From: Hsuehochloa calcarea | Lineage: Eukaryota > Streptophyta > Magnoliopsida > Poales > Poaceae | Length of the DNA stretch: 64,000 nucleotides | NCBI GenBank assembly: GCA_036346395.1 | Contig: CM070602.1 | Location: 15,075,098-15,139,097, forward strand | Direction: 5' to 3' | Shown here: positions 36,205 to 48,063 of the stretch, piece by piece | How the letters are laid out: each line of letters opens with the position of its first letter | Numbering within the stretch: position 1 is the first letter of the stretch | The notes under the pieces: generated by a model | The model's input: the letters and a program-made list of their open reading frames with translations, nothing else | What the model was told of the DNA's origin: nothing | Database searches by the model: none | Made by a program: the position numbers and the translations under genes

Positions 36205-37600
36205 GTCCTCGATGTTGTAATTATCACATACGGTTTTACAAGCGTGACCGTCTATACTACTAGCGATGGCTAGAGCCATCTATGATACGTAATTATCAAT
36301 TACCGTTTTTAATAAGAACCGTCTGTGATAATTCACAGACGGTTCTTAACAAGCACCGTCTGTGATAATTACAGACGTCACATACGGTTTTTAATCCGCA
36401 CCATCTGTGATAATTTACAGACGGTTCTAGACAAGCATCGCTCGTAAGCACTGCGACGCCACAGACGGTTTTTAATCCGAACCATCTGTGATAATTCATA
36501 GACGGTTCTTAACAAGCACCGCTCGTGATTTTTAATCCAAACGCCATTGTTATAAGTATCACAAACGGTTTGTGGTTGGAAGTGTATGATATGTATATCT
36601 TTAACGCCAATGCCACTTCGCCTCCGATGTGTCTCTTCGCCTCACGTGCTGAATTTATTTTGTGTTTTATAAAATGATCATTCGCCATCAAGATGAATCC
36701 CCACATCGCTTTACTCTCTTCGCACTCTCCATTAAAAACCAATAGAGTTAAAAAAAATAGCTCCCTACCCTTCTCCCCTAACACCGGCGTTGATGGCCTA
36801 CCTGGCTATTTTGTACGAGCATCTCTTCGGCCGTACGCTGGCGGATGCTGTGGAGGGGCACTGCGCTGTCCTCCCTCCTCCAGCGGACGTTATGCCGAGG
36901 CACGTGTCGGCAATGTTCCACCGTCTGGACGTCCTACTCTACCGCGTCTTCCAGGTCATCTCCAGCTTTCGATGAGCTAACCTCGCCATCGACTTAGTCC
37001 TCCAGAATGACGTTGCACGTCTCCAGGAGGATTACTGTCACTTCGACTACTACATCGAGGCGGCGGGCGGCCGAGTCTACCAAGCCGAGACCCCTCGAGC
37101 AAGAGAAAAGAGCCTATGGACACAATTCGACTTGATTCTTCAGTCGGAGTGTCTTTGGGCAACTCTCGAACCGCGATCAATGGTGGACGATTTCGTGCTT
37201 CGCTCATCGATCCCAAATTGTTTGATGCCGACGATGTCGCCTACGAAGTTTTGAAAACAGAGATAGAAGACTACTTGGGTCACTAGAAAAACTTGATCTT
37301 TTTTATTTCTACCTTTTTAAAATATTTTGTAAGAAGCGACGGGCTTACATAAAATGATTAAAAAAATCCAGTTTGGTGTTGAAGTTACTGTCTATGTTGA
37401 ACATGTTTACTGAATAACGTGTTTATCTTACCGTATTTTATGTAAACGGTCTCGGCATAACGACATGACGACATTATTGTCCAGTGAAAAACAAGTCATA
37501 CATATTTACTCCTGGGGTTAGCCGAAAAATAAAATAATTTTTAACTATAGAAGGAACTATCACAGGCGGTTTAGTGGAAAAAACCTCTATGTTCCTCCTC
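36205..37600. mobile_element. Second CACTA-like element with ACAGACGG subterminal repeats
   Basis: From 36220 to 36570 the motif ACAGACGGTTCTTAACAAGC and its inverse ACCGTCTGTGATAATT alternate about ten times, the same family of words as at 2892-3290. A GC-rich, gene-like piece follows (36786-37260: AILYEHLFGRTLADAVE, FHRLDVLLYRVFQVI, then stops), of unknown family. Another TATCACAGGCGGTTTAG lies at 37557-37573 and may mark the opposite subterminal zone. Termini of CACTA type were not found, so limits are approximate. Confidence 0.55.
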
Positions 37601-38412
37601 TGATGCTCTCCAGTCTTCTTCTTCGGCGGCGCATGGAGGTTTCTGGCAACTTCTCTGGCTAGCGGCAAGTCGGCGACCCATCCCAAGGTTCTTCTTCTGC
37701 TCCTCCCCTAGACCCAAGCTCCCGAGTTCCTCCTTGGCACCTGCCTCATCACAACGACGCATGGAGGGCGGCGGAGGCGCATTGGCAAGGAGCGGCGGTG
37801 GGCGCGGTGATGGTACGACTAAGGAAGGGTTGACATTCTCACAACAGCGCATGGAGGGCAGAGTGGTGGGGAATAGTGTCGGGCGCGACGGTGATATGAC
37901 CACGGACAACTAGTTGGCATCAGTGACAACAAACGTGGGTAAGAAAATTTGCATGATTTGGGATGGTTGTGATCATGATTTGGTGCATGTTAATTGTTTT
38001 GTTCCACTTATGTGAATTTCGTTGAAGGACCATGGCACCCCTGATCTGGCGACTATCGTGGTCTAACTTCTTGCTTCTATACATATGAGAAGGGAAATGG
38101 ATCAGAAAGAATATGTTAGTTCAGCACCTGTGACGATCGATGTGAATGGAATTGAGAAACTACTAGTACTATGAGGCCACAAAGAATATAGGTCATTCGG
38201 AACTAGGCCAATTAATTATACTTATAGTATCATTTACCTGCAAGTGGCTTTTTACATGAGCAATGCTTAGCCCCCTAATATTCATCATTTGAAGCACCAG
38301 CTTAGGGGTTGCTCCTATAAACCAACATGCAAAAGTAACAAAATGTTACAAATCAAATCAAGAAATTGGAAGTTGCAAAATAAAACAACCCATAATCGCA
38401 AGAGATGATGGC
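37601..38412. other. No recognised gene
   Basis: A GC-rich stretch at 37600-37910 is open on both strands but has no family motif and probably belongs to transposon sequence. The remainder to 38412 is AT-rich and featureless. Confidence 0.35.
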
Positions 38413-39716
38413 AGCTTTAAAGGGATACAGGTAGGCTACGCTAGCTGGCAATTCAAAAATTCTACCACATAAACCAGGATGTCATGCAAGCAAGAGATCA
38501 TAGATCGTTACCACCAGACGCGCAGTGCAAAGGAAGAAGAGTTAGAGCAACCTGATCCAACGTAGAGCGCGTCGGTGAAGTGGTCGAAGTTGATCGTCTT
38601 TGGTGGCTATCGCCTCCTCCAAAGAACTAATCGAGTTCCTCAACAAGGTCGTGGACCGCCCTCAAGCGCAACAAAGAACCACAAGAGTGCCTCCACGATA
38701 TCCACATGTCCAGAAAGGAACACCGCACGCCGTGTACTAGCACCAACTCGCACGATAGAGCTCTTGGAAACATGGTTGTTAGGGTTTCGGTGGAGCAACT
38801 CACGTCACGTCTATCTCATGTCCCCTCTCAACAACCTCATGCATCTCCTTATAAAGAGTTTATGGTGGATCCTATCCGAACACGTTTGTTCCAACCCGTT
38901 TAGTGTGTGACCCGTTAGGTTCATGCGTAGTCGGTTGTGACTCGAAAACCTTTTCCGATTACGAGTTGTTAGCGGTTCCTAGCAGGATATAATGATTCTT
39001 GTACACACAAATAATACCAAATGAACATTAATGCAATATGATCTATGACTAGGTCCTTTTCACTAACGACTAGCTCATATCTCTATACGACTAGATCATA
39101 CATAGTCTTGAACGGTTCATAATTCCTTACAACTAGGTTTCAACCACTCAATGATTATATTTGACCAGTCTATGACTAGCTCCTGTCTCCAACGACTAGT
39201 CCGTATATGATCGAACTAAACAACCTGCTTGTGCATTCTCTCCTTGCCTCACGATATCTGGTTGAACTCCAGGTGGGATATTATATCCTCAATGGATTAT
39301 TCAATACTTTCTCAATCAAGTGTTGGACAACTTCACGTGGTCGAACTCTTCGACCACTAGTGGCGTGACCATGCACTTTCTTTATCCAACCACATCGAGT
39401 GGCCCAGAGATATCTCTCTTGTTATGTTAGGAGGGGCAAATCCCAAGTTTGACCAGTCATATTCCTCCGCATATTTCATAGCATACCTGAAAGCTACCTT
39501 TATAAGTACCCAGTTACGGTGTAGTGTTTGGTAACCCCAAAGTGTACTCTTACACATGTAGAAAACCATGCTGATCTCAGCTCTAAGGATTATACATCAT
39601 CATTGCTTGAGACCAACTGATGATACATGAAATCATAACAATCTCAGCAGTGTCTCAAGGTGAGTCAATCTAACACCATATTCTCTAACATGTGTTCACA
39701 TTATTGATTTGATATC

Positions 39717-42700
39717 TGTTGGACCGAAACGATGACTAGAGGGGGGGTGAATAGGAGCACGATCTCTTTTTCACCAAGATCATATTCAACACGATTTTTA
39801 CTCCAATAGCTATGAGAGCTATGAAGATCAATATACAAGCATAGCGGAAGACTTGTATTGAATCCAATCAAAGCCCTGAAGCAAAACAACTAAAAACCAT
39901 AAAAACTCAATCTGCCATAAGATGGGACCTCTCAGATTGGTGGGTCAACTTTTACATGGGGCGGTCTGACCTCTCAGATGGGCGGTCTGACCTCCAGCCT
40001 GAGGAAGAGTAAAATCAACCCGAAAAATGAAGTTGCAAATAGGTCTAACTTTTGATTTACAAGTCCAAACTCGATGAAAATTGGAACACACCTTCTCTAG
40101 GATGTCAAGAACCTATTACAATCAAAGATCATGAAGATCCTTGGCAAAGTTCCGATCTTTTTCCGTTTGAGTGAAGGATGGTTCAAAACTGAGTCAAAAC
40201 GAAAACTAGATCAAAAAACTTGCTCATGGGTTAGAGATGATCAAGATGATCCTAGATGAGTTCCCACATGTCACAGCAAGCAAGATTGGGGATAGAAACC
40301 AAAAGAAAACTTGAGAATCAAAGACAGCTCCAAAATCACAAAATAGAGAGTAAGAACGAAAAGAGACTCATCTAAAGAAAACATGCATAGATTGATTTGT
40401 GATTGTTGCTGCTTTACAGCCACTACAACATGGAGGATAAAACTCAATACATGAGCACACAATCAATACTCTCTTCAAGAATCCTAACCTCTCCACTCCC
40501 TAATCTCAAAAACAAAACTAGGGTTTCAAAATAAGTAAAAAGATTAAGGAGGTGCACAGCACCCTCCCATATTTATAGTGGAGGCTAACCTTCTAGAAGA
40601 GTTTCCTATTAGGCACCCGTTAAGCCCACACACAAACGGGTTTAACTCACGTATGTATTTTAAAGCGTCGTCTTCATCTTCTTTTGACCTAAACCACTTC
40701 TCCTTGCATCGTCTTGCGCCGCGGTTTATGTTGGAAATATGCCCTAGAGGCAATCATAGAGATGATGATATTTTATTATGTTCATGATTTTGATAATATG
40801 TTATCATGTTCCTTGAATGAATCATTTGTTATAGATCAATAAGTACGTGACTTGTTGGTGGAACTCTTTAACTTATATGATGTCATTCTAAATGTATCCC
40901 TGGTCGGAGGTCACTGGTCGGAACACCAGTGACTCTATGACTAGCACATGTATTGATTGATGACCTTGTTTCACCGGTCATGCATATGGAGATATCGAAT
41001 CAATAATGTGAGCACATGTTAGAGAACATGGTGTTGGATAGACCCATCATTGAGATACTATTGAGATTGTTATGAATCTTTGTGTCATTAGTTGGTCTCA
41101 AGTAATGATGATGTATAATCCTTAGACCTAAGATCAGCATGGTTTCCTACATGTGTAATAGCACTCTTAGGGGTTGCCAAACGCTACTCTGTAACTGGGT
41201 AGTTATAAATGTAGCTTTCGGGGATGCTATGAAATATGCGGAGGGATGTGACTGGTCGAGATGGGATTTGCCCCTCCTAACATAACAGGAGAGATGTCTC
41301 TGGGCCCCTTGTGGTGATCGGATAAAGAAAGTGCATGGCCATGTTACTAGTGGTCGGTGTCGACCACATGATGTTATCCGACACTCGATCGAGAAAGTAT
41401 TGAATACCCATGGATGACACATCATCTCACCTAGAGTTCAACCGCACATCGTGAGGCAAAGGGAGAATGCATGAGTAGGTCGCTTAGTTTGATCGGCCAC
41501 GACTAGTCGTATGGAGATACGTGGCCGGTCGAGATCGTCAAACGTAATCACGTAATGGTAAGAACTCGTCGTAAGGAGTTACGAATCGTCGTGACTAATT
41601 ACAACTCGGTCGATAGAGATACGAACTGGTCATAAGTGATGAGGACCTGATCATAGACCATATTACATCAAGGTTCATCCGATTTATTCTATGTGTCTTT
41701 GAGAATCGTTATGTGCTGCTAGGTACCGCTAACGACTAGTGATCGGAAAAGAGTTTCCGAGTCATAACCGATTACACGTGAACCTGTGGAGTCGCACACT
41801 TAAAGGGTAAGGATCTGTTTTGGATGGTGATCCAAACTCGTATAGGCCACGAGTTCCTAATAGGCCTCAGGTACGAGACCCATCATGGATGCCTATATAA
41901 AGAGGGGCGATGGCATGGGGGTAAAGGAGATGAGGATGATCTTTGGAAGAACTCCTGAAACCCTAATAGCCACGCCTTCTTTACTACGCTGCCAGAGCTA
42001 GCACTCTAGTGCGTGGTGATCTTGCCCCGTACGTGTGGATATCTCGGAGGTGTTGTTGCGAAGCATCAGCACTAGGACGATCCGCGACTTGTGTTGATCA
42101 CCGGAGTCGGGAAAGAAGTCACGTGGTGGGTACGACCACTTGAAGAAGCAGACGCGCTCCGAGTACGACTACTCGAAGGAGGAGACACGTCGTGAGTACG
42201 ACTACAACTGCATCAACTCGCTACAACGACTCAACTTCCGCTACGAGTCAACGCGTCTAGCGGTAATCTCGTGATCTATTACTTGCGGTGGTTCCTTGGT
42301 TGCACGGTAAATTTTTGTTTATGCTATCGTAGCATTGCCGCGTATCCCAACAGCTTTAGCTAAAACAATCAAGGCGGTATTTTAGTGATATTACTAAATA
42401 CCCCTTCTCGATCCTTCTCCAAAGATCGAGTCCAATCTTCATGAAGCGCCCATACTTCGCCACGATAGGTTGATCAACGGCCTCATCATGCTCGGTAAGT
42501 TCTCCCATCCGGCCCCACCGAAACCACCATGGCACTTGTAACGAGCCCCGCGCCGCTTGATGCAACCCGTCGCACCGAACTTCCTGCTTCGGTCATCCTT
42601 GTCCATTTTGCGCAACGCCAATCCAATGACTTCACCTAGCACCATTGATCGCTCAACCTCAGCTCTCAAGCCTAGTCCGATCTTCCTCGCCGCTGACCGT

Positions 42701-43343
42701 CATTGATCTCCAAGCAACCCGCACAACAATAGAACAAGAAATCGATTCCGGGAACAAGTTCTTCGCAACTTGACCCACGTTAGTGAAAACATGCATCATG
42801 CAACACATATGCATCAAACTCATGAACTTGACTCAACAAACAAACATCGCCGCATAAGGGTCGATGATACAGTGAAAACCGGCCGACGGCCATACAATGG
42901 CCGGCTCGACCACCCTCCGCCGCAGATGACCGCCTCCGCCACCGACCGCCAAACAGGACTTAGCCAAAATTCATACCTTGAAATCCGAAAGCTCTCTGAA
43001 AATTTTAAACGAATAGAACTTGTGACTAGAGACTCCAAAATTATGAGACCATGTGCATTAGAATCCTCTCTTGCCTACACCTCTATTTTTGGTCCACCAA
43101 AACTTAACATTTTGTATTGGCCGGTCTGACCTCCGCCTATGGCCGGTCGGACCGCCGACCGACCGCCGCCAGAGTGGCTCGGCCGACCGCCATCGCCGGT
43201 CGATCACGCCGCTAGCCTGGCCGATCGCCTATGACTCGACAGAATCAAACTTTGCCGAAAATGCGTGATTCGACAAACCTTTAACACCATTGCCAATTGT
43301 AACATCATTCTAAGATCATGAGCATATCCCCATGATATCCACA
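39717..43343 (-). mobile_element. Solo LTR of family A (copy 4) with 5-bp target duplication ATATC
   Basis: Starts TGTTGGACCGAAACG at 39717 and ends GATATCCACA at 43343, the edges of the LTR family seen at 29817-31649. The five bases ATATC occur on both sides (39712-39716 and 43344-43348). No internal region is present, so this is a solo LTR left by recombination between the two LTRs of a once complete element. It is interrupted by another solo LTR at 40729-42352. Removing that gives about 2.0 kb, near the length of its relatives. Confidence 0.88.
40729..42352 (+). mobile_element. Solo LTR of a RIRE1/Angela-like copia element nested in solo LTR A
   Basis: 1624 bases with ends TGTTGG and CCAACA. 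The start TGTTGGAAATATGCCCTAGA is diagnostic of the BARE/Angela/RIRE1 copia LTR family in grasses. A likely promoter CCTATATAAAGAGG is at 41892-41905. Flanks read GTTTA on the left and GCTTTA on the right, an imperfect target duplication. No internal sequence remains. It is the same family as the host LTR into which its host was inserted, in the opposite orientation. Confidence 0.88.
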
Positions 43344-43613
43344 ATATCCATATATCCATGACCGTGAAATATGGTCATCAATCAATACATGTGCTGGTCG
43401 ATAGAGTCACTAGTGTTCCAACCAATGACATTCGACTAGAGATACATTTAGAATGACATCATATAAGTTAAAGAACTTCACCAACAAGCCACATACATGT
43501 TAATGTTTATCAATGATGATTCATTCAAGGAACAGAATAACATTTATTCAATAACTCATAAATATAGACGTGATACAATCATCTCTATGATTGCCTCTAG
43601 GCATATCGTCAAT

Positions 43614-44640
43614 AGCCTCTCACTTGCACTAGAGTCAATCAAATAGGTATAAAATATCCATAACTCTTGTGTGCACCTCATGCTTAGGTTACGGAGAGAC
43701 TTTGTCAACGGATCAAGAATATTCAAATCCATGTGCACTTTGCATATATTCACATCACCTCTCTCAACGATCTCACGAATAATGTGATATCGTCAAGTAT
43801 ATGCTTGGACTTTTGATGCGATCTAGAACCTTAGCTTGTACAATCGCTCCACTATTACCACAATAGAGATCTATTGGACTAGAAGCACTAGCAACCACAC
43901 TCGGTTCATTAATGAACTTTCTAATCCATACAACCTCTTTTACACCATGGCTATAATGTACTCACTCTTGCTAGAATCAACAACCGCTCCATGCTTGGAA
44001 CTTTTCCGCATCACCGCTCCCCATTAAGACAAAACACAAACCTGCATCGCGATTTGAAATCATCTTTGTCGGCTTGAAGCTAGCATCAGTATAACCATTT
44101 ACGATCGCTCTTTCTCACCACCATACACAAGAAATGCATCATTAGTCCTTCTCAAGTACTTATGTATATTCTTGATCGCTATCCAAAGGACCTTTACTTG
44201 ATCCGATCGATATATACTGTAACACATACAACACATCCGTCGTGTACATAGCATAGCATACATGATAGATCCAATAGCCAAGCATATGGAATTCTACTCA
44301 TTTTTTCTCGCTCATCCGTGGTCGTAGGACACTGACTCTTGCTAAGATTAATGCCATGTGCCATGGGCAAGAAACCTTTCTTGAAATCTTGCATGTTGAA
44401 CCGCTTCAATACCTTGCCTATGTACATATCCTGGCTTAATCCAATTAGCCTTTTAGATCTATCTATATAGATCCTTATGCCCAAGATATATGCTGCATCT
44501 CCTAAATCTTTCATTGAGAAACTATTTCTTAATGAAGTTTTAACAGATTCAAGCATTGGAACTTCATACTGAAATTCTTTGAATTTTTCAAAGGATTCCG
44601 ACTTGTGTCTCATCAAATAGACATAACCATATCTCTGAAA
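43614..44640 (-). pseudogene. Copia reverse transcriptase C-terminus and RNase H, fused to an integrase stub
   Basis: Minus-strand frames read SFSMKDLGDAAYILGIRIY, SQDMYIGKVLKRFNMQDFKK and GINLSKSQCPTTTDE (RVT_2 end), then GSIMYAMLCTR, NIHKYLRRTNDAFLVYGG, GYTDASFK and NICKVHMDLNILDPLTKSL (RNase H and element C-terminus). Upstream the frame begins MRHKSESFEKFKEFQYEV, which belongs to the integrase core, and passes directly to PMLESVKTSLRN of reverse transcriptase. The C-terminal integrase and the catalytic reverse transcriptase part, roughly 2 kb, have been deleted. Frameshifts are frequent in the RNase H part. Confidence 0.85.
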
Positions 44641-44649
44641 TCATCAGTA

Positions 44650-45870
44650 AAAGTTATAAAGTACCGAAAACCACCTCTGGCCGAAGTGCTCATTGGTCCG
44701 CATACATCCGAATGTATTACGACCAAGAAGTCACTCGCCTCTTACTCGGGTCATGAAAGGTGCTTTTGTCATGTTGCCATGTAAACAAGATTCACATGTT
44801 TCAAATGATTCAAAATCAAATGAGTTTAAAAGACCATCTTTATGGAGCATCATCACGCGCTTCTCATTTATATGACCTAAACGATAATGCCAAATAAAAG
44901 TAGTATTCAAATCATTAGGTTGAAGTCTCTTAGCATTTATGTTATGGATAGACATATCCTTAAGATTTAAAATATACAATCAATTCACCAATTGTGCACA
45001 GCCATAAAGCATATCTTCAAAATAAATTGAACAATAATTGTTATTTATTATGAACTCATAACCTTCTCGCTCCTAAACAAGAAGTAGAAATAATATTTTT
45101 GCTTAAGGCTAGAACAAAATAACAATTATTTAATTCTATAACTAATCCTAAGGGTAAAGCTAATGATAAAGTGTCGATAGCTAACGCAAAGAACTCTTGC
45201 TCCATTGCCCACACGAAGATCAACATCTCCTCTTGCCAAACTTCTACTCCTTATCACCCTCGTGATCGAGTTGCAATATGAGTAACCGATCCAAAGATCA
45301 AATACCCAAGAACCGATCGGAGAAGTGGCTAGATTAATTTCTATAACATTTATACATAAACTGGAAGTCTTACTTCCTTTGTTCTTTTTCATTTCTGCTA
45401 AGTACTTCTTGTAATTTTTCTTCTAATGCCCAATCTCATGACAATGGTAACATTCTGATTCAGGTTTAGGACCCATCTTGAGCTTCTTAAGCTTAGCTTT
45501 GAGACTCTCGATCTCATCTTGAGTATTTCCTTTGCCTTTTCCCTTTCCCGACTTACTCTTCTTCTTGAATCTAGTAGTCTTTGAACCAATATCACATGAT
45601 TAGAACTTTTCTTGATGCTCTCTCAAGACCTTTTAGCATGCTATGCAACTCGCTTATTGATTTCTCCATGCCATTCATATGAAAATTCAATATGACTGCT
45701 CAAAACTCATAGGAGCAATTGAGAATCACATCAAGAGCCAACTCTGGCTAAGGGGAAAACCAAGCTTTTCCAAGCTCTTAATGTGACCAATCATCTTGAT
45801 CACATGAAGAATGACCGAGTTACCTTCAAGAAAATAATGCCTTAGAGGTATTGTACCTCTCTGCCCTTGC
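44650..45870 (-). pseudogene. Copia GAG-pre-integrase, protease region and gag C-terminus remains
   Basis: At 44731-44979 the reading contains TFIWHYRLGHINEKRVMML and ESCLHGNMTKAPF, the His/Cys zinc-binding GAG-pre-integrase domain (HX3H ... CX2C). At 45126-45392 lies NVIEINLATSPIGSWVFD, the stretch carrying the protease active site, but the expected Asp-Ser/Thr-Gly is corrupted. At 45398-45600 lies a Lys-rich piece with a degraded zinc knuckle. At 45770-45870 is KQGQRGTIPLRHYFLEGN of gag. Confidence 0.75.
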
Positions 45871-45873
45871 TTA

Positions 45874-46581
45874 TGTAATACCCCGGCCTGCTCATAGCGT
45901 GGCCCATGTAGCCCATGAGGAGTTGTGTGGTGGGATTAGTCCCACATTGCTTGTCTCAAGTGAGTTGTAGTAGTATATAATGCCTGTTGGATCCAAACGT
46001 AGCACCTCCGGGTTAACCCTTTTACACGAAGCGAGGACGAAAGTGTAAGTGAGGTGCTATGTGTGTGGGTCCGCCCACTGCAATGGTCGGGCATTGAGCC
46101 GATTTTGGGTCAGGGTGTTACAGATGGTATCAGAGCATCAACCTTCGCTGCACGGGCGCATGTGGGACAGGGGAGCGAGCATATGGCACATGGCACATAT
46201 GGGCCCAGAGTGGACACATGGCATGGCATGTGTGCCGGCACTGGACGCACGGACGTGTACCGAGGGGTGGTTCTGGGAATTTGCCGCGTAGGCGGTATGC
46301 TGCCGAGGGCGTCAGCCCTTAAGGGGGTGAGTGTAATACCCCGGCCTGCTCATACCGTGGCCCATGTAGCCCATGAGGAGTTATGTGGTGAGATTAGTCC
46401 CACATTGCTTGTCTCAAGTGAGTTGTAGTAGTATATAATGCCTGTTGGATCCAAACGTAGCACCTCCGGGTTAACCCTTTTACACGAAGCGATGACGAAA
46501 GTGTAAGTGATGTGCTATGTGTGTGCGGGTCCGCCCCATGGTGGGCTGGGCATTGAGCCGATTTTGGGTCAGGGTGTTACA
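45874..46581 (+). mobile_element. Complete TRIM (terminal-repeat retrotransposon in miniature), 708 bp
   Basis: Two direct LTRs, 45874-46122 (249 bp) and 46332-46581 (250 bp), are about 95% identical by eye and have TG...CA ends (TGTAATACCCCGG to GGTGTTACA). The 209-bp interior starts with TGGTATCAGAGC at 46125-46136, an exact initiator-Met primer-binding site two bases after the LTR. It ends with AAGGGGGTGAG at 46321-46331, a polypurine tract. There is no coding capacity. The element lies inside the gag of the copia element. The flanks read GCTTA and CTAAT, so no clear 5-bp target duplication is present. The two LTRs differ by about a dozen bases, so the insertion is not very recent. Confidence 0.92.
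46125..46136 (+). other. Primer-binding site of the TRIM
   Basis: TGGTATCAGAGC, complementary to the 3' end of plant initiator Met-tRNA, lies two bases after the left LTR. Confidence 0.88.
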
Positions 46582-46912
46582 CTAATCTCAAACATATCTT
46601 TCAGACCTACAATCGTATTGTAAGCATCTGTGGTCTCATATTACTTCTAAAGCTCAGAGTTCATGGTAGCAACCATAAGACAATGCAGACGACTGCGTCA
46701 TTGCAATGCTTCTCGTAAGTATTCTTTTCAGTACGAGTATCATCAACATTCGGTTCCTCGGGATAGAGACCCTCTAGAACATATTCCTCCTTTTCTTGTG
46801 TGAGAACAATTCTTAAATTTTGAAACCACCAATGAAATTTGTTCCACTCAACTTTTCTTTCTCAAGAATAGATCGCAAACTAAAGGTAGGCTAAAAGAAG
46901 TAGTAGGTGCCA
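46582..46912 (-). pseudogene. N-terminal gag of the copia element
   Basis: From the ATG at 46912 the minus strand reads MAPTTSFSLPLVCDLFL and, after a frame change, EKEKLSGTNFIGGF, close to the copia gag start. Stops and frame changes follow. On the left side the frame reaches DMFEI, where the TRIM interrupts it. Confidence 0.65.
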
Positions 46913-47189
46913 TGATCTATAACAAAAATATATGTAAAGATTCAACACTATGTTTATGTAAGATCTTCTATTAGACACTCATGTTGTTGGTTATTTTCGA
47001 CTACCACGACCACTTTGTATCTTCATAATGCTATATTATAATATTTGGAGTGGCAAGTGCTAGAAGGCCAATCTTTAGAGTGGCAAATACTCAATTTTCT
47101 CAATTATTACATTTCTCCTGCATGAGCTAAATTACATACATTCTTTTGTGAATATGCATGCTTGTTTTTTCTTGCAATTTTGGAATGGT
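46913..47189. other. Copia leader and junction to hAT debris
   Basis: No gene. The sequence just upstream of gag should hold the primer-binding site and 5' LTR, but neither is recognisable, so the copia element is truncated here. Confidence 0.4.
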
Positions 47190-48063
47190 AGAAGGCATTG
47201 ATTATGTTTGGAGCCATGGGGAGACAGTAGGGCCTGGCTTCAAGTGCAAATATTGCTTAACAACAGTCGGAGGAGGAGGTGCAACCCGACTTAGGCAACA
47301 TCTAGTGGGTATATCAGCAATGTAAAATCTTGCCATCAAATGTCGAGGAGGTTCACAATGCAATGAACAAGTCTAACCGGACATGAAAGCAAAGGAGGAG
47401 ACAAGCATACGAGCAGAAGCTTAGAATCAAAATATCAATTTTTGGATAGATGAAATCACCAATTGTTGTGCCCAGCGATGAAGATTTACATGAACAGATG
47501 GTTATCAATGCGTCATTGAGAGACCTTCACTTTCAGGATAGTGTGGAATGTAGTGGTTGGATATATGAGCATGGATGTGGAGTGGTAGTGGCGACGTGTC
47601 GCTGGGAGTGGTAGCAATGCTGGTATTAGTGCTAGCAGTAGCAGGATTCATACATTGTTTCGCAATGCAAAGTCTATTGGTAAAGCCTTTGATTCAGATA
47701 TAGCACGTAACAAATATCTTGTGCAAACTCTGTGGACACAAAGGTTGAGCACGAAGACTAAAGCAGACTTGGGGAAATTTTGGGCAAAGTGGTTTCATGC
47801 GAACAACATCCTTGGTAGGAAAGTTGATCGCTTATACTTTCAAGAAGCGATGAAGCTAACTCAAAGAACTTGGCAAAGGGTGCAAATTTCTAAAGGTCTA
47901 GATATCGATGGACCATATTTGCAAGGCAACTTTGAGGAAATGCAAGGTTATGTGGAGAAATTCAAGGAAGATGGGGTGTATATGGTGTTACTGGCCATGT
48001 GCGATTCATGGACCGAGCCTACATCGATGAGCATTATTAACTTTACGATTTTCACCAATTTTT
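47190..48063 (+). pseudogene. hAT transposase fragment (BED zinc finger and DUF659 parts)
   Basis: Plus-strand readings begin DYVWSHGETVGPGFKCKYCL and GGGATRLRQHL (about 47198-47310), a BED-type zinc finger with CX2C and a spaced His. Then comes a stretch with stops and frame changes and an open reading at 47655-48065. This holds FWAKWFHANNILGRKVDRLY and YMVLLAMCDSWTEPTSMSII, the start of the DUF659 domain found in plant hAT transposases (family form: 'CDSWTGPT...I'). The catalytic core and C-terminal dimerisation region are missing. After 48063 the sequence becomes non-coding. Terminal repeats were not found. Confidence 0.75.

Larger units (their letters stand above)
38413..43613 (-). repeat. 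3' LTR of a RIRE1/Angela-like copia element, split by a nested solo LTR
   Basis: The two pieces 38413-39716 and 43344-43613 are the inverted counterpart of the LTR at 40729-42352. For example AGGATTATACATCATCATTG, GTTCCTTGAATGAATCAT and ATTGCCTCTAGGCATAT occur in matching order on the opposite strand. Together they make about 1.57 kb. The right edge is followed, on the minus strand side, by a purine stretch (AGTGCAAGTGAGAGG) like the family's polypurine tract. The left edge (AGGGATACAGGTAGG) matches the LTR end GGGATACGCGG. Between the pieces lies a complete solo LTR of another family with a target duplication. Confidence 0.85.
43614..46912 (-). mobile_element. Internal region of the RIRE1/Angela-like copia element, truncated and deleted
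   Basis: Reading leftwards on the minus strand: gag start near 46912 (MAPTTSFSLPLV, then KLSGTNFIGGF), gag middle around 45780-45860, zinc-knuckle remnant about 45400-45470, protease region, GAG-pre-integrase, a stub of integrase, reverse transcriptase C-terminal part, RNase H and the 3' LTR. The 5' LTR is absent. A TRIM is inserted in gag at 45874-46581. Frames are broken in many places, so the copy is dead. Confidence 0.85.

Noticed and set aside
45990..46100. TRIM LTR as a Cassandra element with a 5S rRNA-derived promoter
   Set aside because: The LTR start and a few words recall Cassandra, but I cannot find the conserved 5S internal control boxes, so I call it only a TRIM.
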